From Erythrobacter sp. (GTDB taxonomy: Bacteria > Pseudomonadota > Alphaproteobacteria > Sphingomonadales > Sphingomonadaceae): 28,026 nucleotides of DNA. The stretch is from NCBI GenBank assembly GCA_002695185.1, contig NZOF01000208.1, forward strand, positions 52,681 through 80,706, written 5' to 3'. Positions 24,632 through 28,026 of this stretch are shown here, one piece after another. Position numbers and translations under genes: made by a program. The notes under the pieces are model-generated. The model was given only the letters and a program-made list of their open reading frames with translations, searched no databases and had not been told where the DNA came from. Position 1 is the first letter of the stretch. Each line of letters begins with the position of its first letter.

Positions 24632-25021
24632 TTAAGTTTCTAGGACCTTGAAGCGGTATTCGAGCAGTACGGCACGCAGGTTTCTCGGGCGGCGTTCGGC
24701 TCGGCTGCGGAGGAATTGCGTGACTACTACGCGCAGGCCCTGCTGCACCGCTGGCAGCGTCGCGATGCGGTGTTCGATCCGGGTGGCGAGGGTGGCGGTT
24801 CGGGTCGCGTCGTCATTGCGGTCGAGCAGTTCCAGGGCGATCCGCACTTCGCGCCCTTGGGCGGTTTTGGTGGACCAGTCGGCGGCGGCGCTGGCGGCGA
24901 TGGCCAGGGTCGGCGCGGGGGCGGGGCTGGGGGCTTCCTCGTCCACCGCATTGAGGCTGGTCGCCAGTTCGCCATCGCTGCGCAGCCAGTCGATCAGGGA
25001 GGTTCTGAGTGCACTTTCCAT
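24632..25021 (-). CDS. GTA gp8, DUF3168 family (tail terminator position)
   Basis: This 129-residue protein begins MESALRTSLIDWLRSDGELA and is typical of DUF3168 minor tail/tail-terminator proteins, which cap the tail tube and join it to the head. A central ALELLDRNDDATRTATLATRIEHRIA segment and a C-terminal RNLRAVLLEYRFKVLE strand fit the family. It carries an Ala/Pro-rich insert near residues 29-44 (EEAPSPAPAPTLAIAA). The ATG directly follows the stop of the 47-residue ORF with no gap. After its stop the 133-bp spacer with repeat copy 1 begins. Confidence 0.85.
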   Translation of the reverse strand: MESALRTSLIDWLRSDGELATSLNAVDEEAPSPAPAPTLAIAASAAADWSTKTAQGREVRIALELLDRNDDATRTATLATRIEHRIATLPAVQQGLRVVVTQFLRSRAERRPRNLRAVLLEYRFKVLET

Positions 25022-25165
25022 TCAGCCCTCCCTTGCGATGAAATGCGGCCACAGCCAGCGTGCATCGCGCCAGCGCTGCGGATCTTCGCGGGGGTGGGTC
25101 TTGCGCCGCTCGGCCAGACCCGCCGCGCGCCGGGCCAGCGTGGCGGCAAGCCTGTCCCAGCTCAC
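25022..25165 (-). CDS. 47-residue protein in the gp7 position
   Basis: A very small basic ORF (starts MSWDRLAATLARRAAGLAER, ends LWPHFIAREG) starts with GTG at 25165. The GTG overlaps the gp6 stop as GTGA, and the ORF stop abuts the gp8 ATG without a gap. This tight packing on both sides is the main support for it being a gene. The composition (many Arg, Trp and Ala) suggests one or two helices. It does not look like the ~110-residue beta-barrel head-closure (stopper) protein expected between gp6 and gp8 in Rhodobacter GTA. Function unknown; an assembly or connector role is inferred only from position. Confidence 0.65.
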   Translation of the reverse strand: MSWDRLAATLARRAAGLAERRKTHPREDPQRWRDARWLWPHFIAREG

Positions 25166-25452
25166 AGCCGCACCTGCCGCCAGGGACGCCACAGCGCCGC
25201 CACTGCCGCGGGGATCGCCCCCACCTCGCCCCGGTCGCGCTCGCGATATTGGTGTGCGGCGAAGCGGATGACGCCATGACGCAGGCCCATGTCGAGCGCG
25301 TCCCAGTCGGGCGCCGCAAGCCCGGTGAAATTCAGGCACATCTGCCATGCGGTCTGGAGCAGGCGCAGCAGCAGCGCGTCCTCGCCCGGAGTGGTGATGG
25401 CCAGCCATTGCTTGAGTTCCTCGAGCGGCTGGCCGGACAGGTCTGTCGGCAT
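25162..25452 (-). CDS. GTA head-tail connector gp6
   Basis: This 96-residue helical protein is of the gp6-like head-tail connector (adaptor) type. The DLSGQPLEELKQWLAITTPGEDALLLRLLQTAWQMCLNFTG segment and the following MGLRHGVIRFAAHQYRER helix show the standard connector pattern. It would bind below the portal ring. The ATG at 25452 is preceded by AAAAAGGA about 12 bases upstream, just after the structured spacer. The longer open frame upstream crosses that spacer and is not coding. Its stop overlaps the next start as GTGA. Confidence 0.88.
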   Translation of the reverse strand: MPTDLSGQPLEELKQWLAITTPGEDALLLRLLQTAWQMCLNFTGLAAPDWDALDMGLRHGVIRFAAHQYRERDRGEVGAIPAAVAALWRPWRQVRL

Positions 25453-25477
25453 GGTGGTGGTGGTCCTTTTTGGTTTG

Positions 25478-25560
25478 CGCCCCCGCCTCCGCGGGGGCGT
25501 CCTCGGCGCTGTTTCGACGCGTGCCGCGTCGAGCGCCTGCGGGCGGGCGGTCGCCCTTGC
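25478..25560 (-). repeat. Structured intergenic element before gp6 (copy 2)
   Basis: This 83-bp element sits in the 161-bp gap between capsid and gp6. In minus-strand order it has the conserved block also found in copy 1 (25560-25539), a hairpin CGACGCG-GCA-CGCGTCG (25531-25515) unrelated in sequence to that of copy 1, and a 9-bp stem CGCCCCCGC with its complement around GGAG (25499-25478). It ends about 25 bases before the gp6 ATG, the same spacing as copy 1 to gp9. Another hairpin (GGGCTGC-GACCA-GCAGCCC, 25579-25561) lies next to it, nearer the capsid stop. Confidence 0.85.
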
Positions 25561-25613
25561 GGGCTGCTGGTCGCAGCCCGATTGGGGCGAGCCACCGCCT
25601 TCTTCCTTCTTCT

Positions 25614-26771
25614 TTATTCCTCGATCTTCAGGAGCTTGATCGCGTCCGAATCCAGGACCTGCCCGCCTACGCGCTTGGTGGCGTAGAAGTGGACGAAGGG
25701 CTTGTTGGTGAAGGGGTCGCGCAGCACCTGTGTCGCGTTGCGTTCGGCGATCAGGTAACCGTGGCGGAAATTGCCGAAGGCGATGGGGCAGGTGCCTGCC
25801 GCCACATCGGGCATGTCCTCCGCCTCGACCACCGGATAGCCCAGCAGGCGATCGGGCTGGCCCTCGACCAGTCCCGGCTGCCACAAAAACGCGCCGTCAT
25901 CGGTCTTCAGCTTGCGGATTTCGGCCAGCGTCGCCGAATTCATCACGAAGCTCGCGCCCTGCCGGTGCCCCGCTTTCAGCGCATGGACGAGGTCGATCAG
26001 CGCGATCTCCGCTGCCGAGCCGAGGCCCGCCGCATCGCCCGTGCCCAGATATTGCAGCGTCCCGAAGGCGCGCGCCGCATCGCCTGCGCTGGAGGTCGGC
26101 GCGGCAAGGAAACCGCGCGGCTGGTTCACCCCGCTGCCACTAACGAAGGCGGCCCCTTCGGCGCGGGCGAATTCGACCGCGATCTCGCTCGCCAGCCAGC
26201 TTTCGAGGTCGAAACCGGCATCGTCCAGCATCGCCTGGCTGGCCGCCGGATTGGCATAAAGCTCGCCCGTCGGCGGCGCGATTTCGGCGAAAGCGGGCGT
26301 ATCGGTTTCGGGCCGCGCCTGCGTCTCGCTGACCCAGCCGCTGGCCGTGCCGCCCGTGGTCACCAGCTTGCGATAGCCCGCGCTGCCCGTCTGCACGACC
26401 TGCGCGATGGCGCGGATCGGGCTGGTTTCGGCGAGCTGGCGGGCGATCAGCGCATCGATCTGGCGCGGCACGGCATAGCCGCCATCCGACGGCACCGCCC
26501 CGCTGATCGACTTGTATTCCGCCGTGGCCCCGCGCCGCAGATAGCCATCGACAAAGCCCTTCACTTCGGGCGCGGCGGCCTCCGTGCCGCCGATCGCCGG
26601 ACGGGCCGCCGCGCGGCCGATGCGATCGACGCGGGCCTTCACCTCGTCCACCTCGCCGCGCAAGGCTGCCAGATCGGCCTCGGTCCGATCCTGCCGCGCG
26701 ACGATGTCGAAGCTGGCCTCTGCCTGGTCGGGGGCTGGGGTTTGGCTCGGGGTAGGGGTCTGAATTTCCAT
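25614..26771 (-). CDS. GTA major capsid protein (HK97 fold)
   Basis: This 385-residue head subunit is of the HK97 family. Residues 1-70 form the scaffold-like delta region: a Pro/Thr/Gln-rich start, then a charged coiled coil (RTEADLAALRGEVDEVKARVDRI, 29-51), likely removed by the prohead protease. The mature part follows (VKGFVDGYLRRG, then GGYAVPRQIDALIARQL). Typical core segments are SETQARPETDTPAFAEIAPPTGELYANPAASQAML and GSGVNQPRGFL. The ATG at 26771 has AAGGAAGG upstream. It is preceded by a terminator-like hairpin (26795-26818) and a palindromic repeat, and followed by a structured spacer. It is therefore the most isolated gene in the GTA row, fitting a separately tuned, highly expressed protein. 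Confidence 0.93.
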   Translation of the reverse strand: MEIQTPTPSQTPAPDQAEASFDIVARQDRTEADLAALRGEVDEVKARVDRIGRAAARPAIGGTEAAAPEVKGFVDGYLRRGATAEYKSISGAVPSDGGYAVPRQIDALIARQLAETSPIRAIAQVVQTGSAGYRKLVTTGGTASGWVSETQARPETDTPAFAEIAPPTGELYANPAASQAMLDDAGFDLESWLASEIAVEFARAEGAAFVSGSGVNQPRGFLAAPTSSAGDAARAFGTLQYLGTGDAAGLGSAAEIALIDLVHALKAGHRQGASFVMNSATLAEIRKLKTDDGAFLWQPGLVEGQPDRLLGYPVVEAEDMPDVAAGTCPIAFGNFRHGYLIAERNATQVLRDPFTNKPFVHFYATKRVGGQVLDSDAIKLLKIEE

Positions 26772-26794
26772 GGTATTTCCTTCCTTGAGAAACG

Positions 26795-26818
26795 AAAAAG
26801 CCGCCCATGTGGGCGGCT
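26795..26818 (-). terminator. Terminator-like hairpin just upstream of the capsid gene
   Basis: On the minus strand AGCCGCCC (26818-26811) pairs with GGGCGGCT (26806-26799) around a 4-nt loop and runs into five T residues (26799-26795). It lies 23 bases before the capsid ATG. As a rho-independent terminator or attenuator it would reduce transcription from the protease into the capsid gene. It could also be an RNA-processing or stabilising stem. Confidence 0.7.
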
Positions 26819-26848
26819 GGTTGGGGGGTGGTGGTATGGCTGTCCTCA

Positions 26849-26957
26849 CCCCGTCATTGCGAGGAGCCGTAAGGCGACGTGGCAATCCATCTCCCACCCT
26901 CGCAACAAGGCGCACCGTTGCATGATGGATCGCCGCGCTACGCTCGCGATGACGGGG
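26849..26957. repeat. MITE/REPIN-like palindromic repeat
   Basis: Imperfect inverted repeats begin CCCCGTCATTGCGAGGAGCC (26849 onward) and end in CGCGATGACGGGG (up to 26957). Both inner ends carry an ATCCAT/ATGGAT boundary (near 26885-26890 and 26925-26930). An inner GCAAC/GTTGC pair (26902-26920) can extend the fold. The CGTCATTGCGAGGAGC...GGCAATCCA pattern resembles small palindromic repeats scattered in many bacterial genomes. No transposase is present. It fills most of the gap between prohead protease and capsid. Confidence 0.8.
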
Positions 26958-26990
26958 TTGTCAGAGCGGTGCATCCCGTCGCCCCCCCCC

Positions 26991-27401
26991 TCACACCCCA
27001 ACGAAATGCACCCGCGCTTCGGGTTGTAGCGGGTGGGTCACCACGCTCACCTCGAACAGCTCGATATCGGCCAGTTCGCGGCCCTGCGGGGTCTGGTGAA
27101 ACACCCTTGCGCGGTAGCCGAAGCTCAGTCCGCTTACCGCCCTCTCGCGCAGCAGTTTCGCCGCGCGGTCCTGGGGGTTGTCGATCCGCGCCACCACGCG
27201 CAGGCCGCGGGCATCCTCGCCCGCCTGTTCGACCCAGCCGATGCGGCGGGCGGGGCTGTGCTGCCAGAACAGCGGCAGGGCCTCGCGCCGCTGCGCCAGC
27301 GTGCGGACGAAGGCGCCGGGCCGGATCGTGTCGCGCGCGCCGTCCACCCGGTCGAACAATGCGGCATAGCCCGCGATGCGCAAAGGCACGTCCGCGCTCA
27401 C
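26991..27401 (-). CDS. GTA prohead protease (HK97 type)
   Basis: This 136-residue serine protease should trim the capsid delta region during head maturation. The GYAALFDRVDGARDTIRPGAF segment (residues 11-31), FWQHSPARRIG with His48, and RAVSGLSFGYRA with the probable nucleophile Ser93 match the U35 family. It ends LFEVSVVTHPLQPEARV, also characteristic. I chose the GTG at 27401, which overlaps the upstream stop as GTGA (27398-27401). A longer open frame overlaps the previous gene. It is followed by a 219-bp non-coding gap with a nine-C run, a palindromic repeat and a hairpin before the capsid gene. Confidence 0.92.
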   Translation of the reverse strand: MSADVPLRIAGYAALFDRVDGARDTIRPGAFVRTLAQRREALPLFWQHSPARRIGWVEQAGEDARGLRVVARIDNPQDRAAKLLRERAVSGLSFGYRARVFHQTPQGRELADIELFEVSVVTHPLQPEARVHFVGV

Positions 27402-27706
27402 GAGACGATCTCGCCCAGGCCCAGCCGCATGGCGATCCCCACCAGCAGCAGCGCCAGAATGCCGCGCACCAGCCATTCCACCGCCGCCTTCCACGCGCTG
27501 GCCTTGGCATCGCGCCAGGCCGACAGCAGTTCGCGCAATTCGTCGATATCGCCTTCGGCCTTGGCATCCTCCAGCCCCAGCCGCGCCAGCGCCCGCTGCG
27601 CGCCCAGCTCGCTCGCCTCCTCGACAATGGCGCGCAGCGTGATCAGCTCGCCTCCTTCATGGCTGGCATGCGCGATCAGCCGCGCGAGCATATCGTCTCG
27701 TGTCAT
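27398..27706 (-). CDS. Small helical membrane protein between portal and protease (DUF6127-like position)
   Basis: This 102-residue protein starts MTRDDMLARLIAHASHEGGEL. It has two charged helices (ITLRAIVEEASELGAQRALARL and DIDELRELLSAWRDAKASAWKAAVE) and one C-terminal hydrophobic helix (LVRGILALLLVGIAMRLGLG). A similar small gene sits at this position in sphingomonad GTA clusters, as far as I recall, and may carry the DUF6127 label, which I cannot verify. The function is unknown. The ATG at 27706 overlaps the portal stop as ATGA, and its own stop overlaps the protease GTG. Coupling to both neighbours suggests a role in head assembly. Confidence 0.78.
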   Translation of the reverse strand: MTRDDMLARLIAHASHEGGELITLRAIVEEASELGAQRALARLGLEDAKAEGDIDELRELLSAWRDAKASAWKAAVEWLVRGILALLLVGIAMRLGLGEIVS

Positions 27707-28026
27707 GCGATGTCCTTTCCTGATGACAGCCCCAGCAACTCGCGCTTCTCCGCGCTGCTGAGGAAATCCGCGCCGCTGACCTGCGTCCACAGCCGCTCGC
27801 GGTCCTCGGCCAAGGCAGGCACACGGTCGAGATCGACCGCCGCGCCCCCGGCGAACCAGTCGGCCATGCCTGCCTGCAGCCCGTTCAATATCTTCGCCGC
27901 CAGCGGCAGCAGCGTCAGCCGCCACAGCGCGCGATTGGCCTCGCGGTAATTGGCATAGGTGTTGTCGCCCGGCAGGCCGAGCAGCATGGGCGGCACGCCG
28001 AACGCCAGCGCGATGTCGCGTGCGGC
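27703..28026 (-). CDS. GTA portal protein (HK97 type), C-terminal part
   Basis: These are the last ~107 residues of a phage-type portal, the dodecameric ring at the head vertex through which DNA passes. The frame is open to the window edge, and the visible part starts AARDIALAFGVPPMLLGLPG. It continues with NTYANYREANRALWRLTLLPLAAKILNGL, a hallmark of HK97-family portals. The C-terminal tail (LTQVSGADFLSSAEKRELLGL-like region) is typical. The start and the large terminase gene are expected beyond the right edge. The stop overlaps the next gene as ATGA. Confidence 0.92.
   Translation of the reverse strand, partial: AARDIALAFGVPPMLLGLPGDNTYANYREANRALWRLTLLPLAAKILNGLQAGMADWFAGGAAVDLDRVPALAEDRERLWTQVSGADFLSSAEKRELLGLSSGKDIA

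Noticed and set aside
25470..27029. A 519-codon plus-strand open frame across the capsid region
   Set aside because: It runs antisense to the certain capsid gene and through two structured non-coding gaps, with low-complexity Arg/Ala-rich sequence.
16768..28026. An active prophage
   Set aside because: Only head and tail morphogenesis genes with GTA-type gene order are present, and no integrase, repressor, lysis or replication genes. The part to the right of the window is not visible, so this is a strong preference and not proof.

Overview
The window looks like a chromosomal segment from a high-GC alphaproteobacterium of the order Sphingomonadales, probably Erythrobacter/Altererythrobacter-like. 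This is inferred from the overall protein character: a large TonB-dependent receptor, the argD-argF-hslO row, a Spinster-like MFS transporter, an OmpA protein with a proline tract, and a gene transfer agent (GTA) cluster of the Rhodobacter type. I ran no database search, so the taxonomic call rests on recognition only. No tRNA, rRNA, CRISPR array, integrase or transposase was seen, and no gene-free stretch exceeds 300 bases.

Left part (1-16567), housekeeping and envelope genes. It holds the 3' part of an ammonium transporter with a strong terminator, a TonB-dependent receptor, a GNAT acetyltransferase, a GMC oxidoreductase (minus), and a TerC-family membrane protein followed by a DUF442/TIGR01244 rhodanese-like phosphatase (minus operon). 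Next come a glycine-rich protein with two cold-shock domains, the arginine genes argD-argF with hslO (Hsp33), a small secreted protein, queC with a Spinster-like MFS transporter, a convergent sodC lipoprotein, and an OmpA-family outer-membrane protein with 21 consecutive prolines.

Right part (16768-28026), a GTA structural cluster entirely on the minus strand. In transcription order it reads: portal (cut by the window edge), small membrane protein, prohead protease, HK97-type capsid, connector (gp6), a 47-residue ORF in the gp7 position, gp8, major tail protein (gp9), gp10, gp10.1 chaperone, short tape measure (gp11), a 768-residue gp12 fusion, gp13 hub, gp14 NlpC/P60 peptidase, gp15 baseplate protein and a short DUF2793 tail-fibre protein. 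Most junctions are ATGA or GTGA stop/start overlaps, which suggests translational coupling. No lysis, integration or repressor gene is visible, so a domesticated GTA fits better than a live prophage.

The most unusual points are in the GTA. First, gp12 is a fusion of a large TIM-barrel-like N-terminal part to the DUF2460 distal tail domain, with a good internal Shine-Dalgarno and ATG exactly at the domain boundary. The matching gp15 lacks the TIM barrel found in Rhodobacter. Second, two structured intergenic elements with the same architecture sit just upstream of gp6 and gp9 and show a compensatory base-pair change. Third, a terminator-like hairpin and a MITE/REPIN-like palindrome lie in front of the capsid gene. 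Fourth, no recognisable head-closure (stopper) gene lies between gp6 and gp8.
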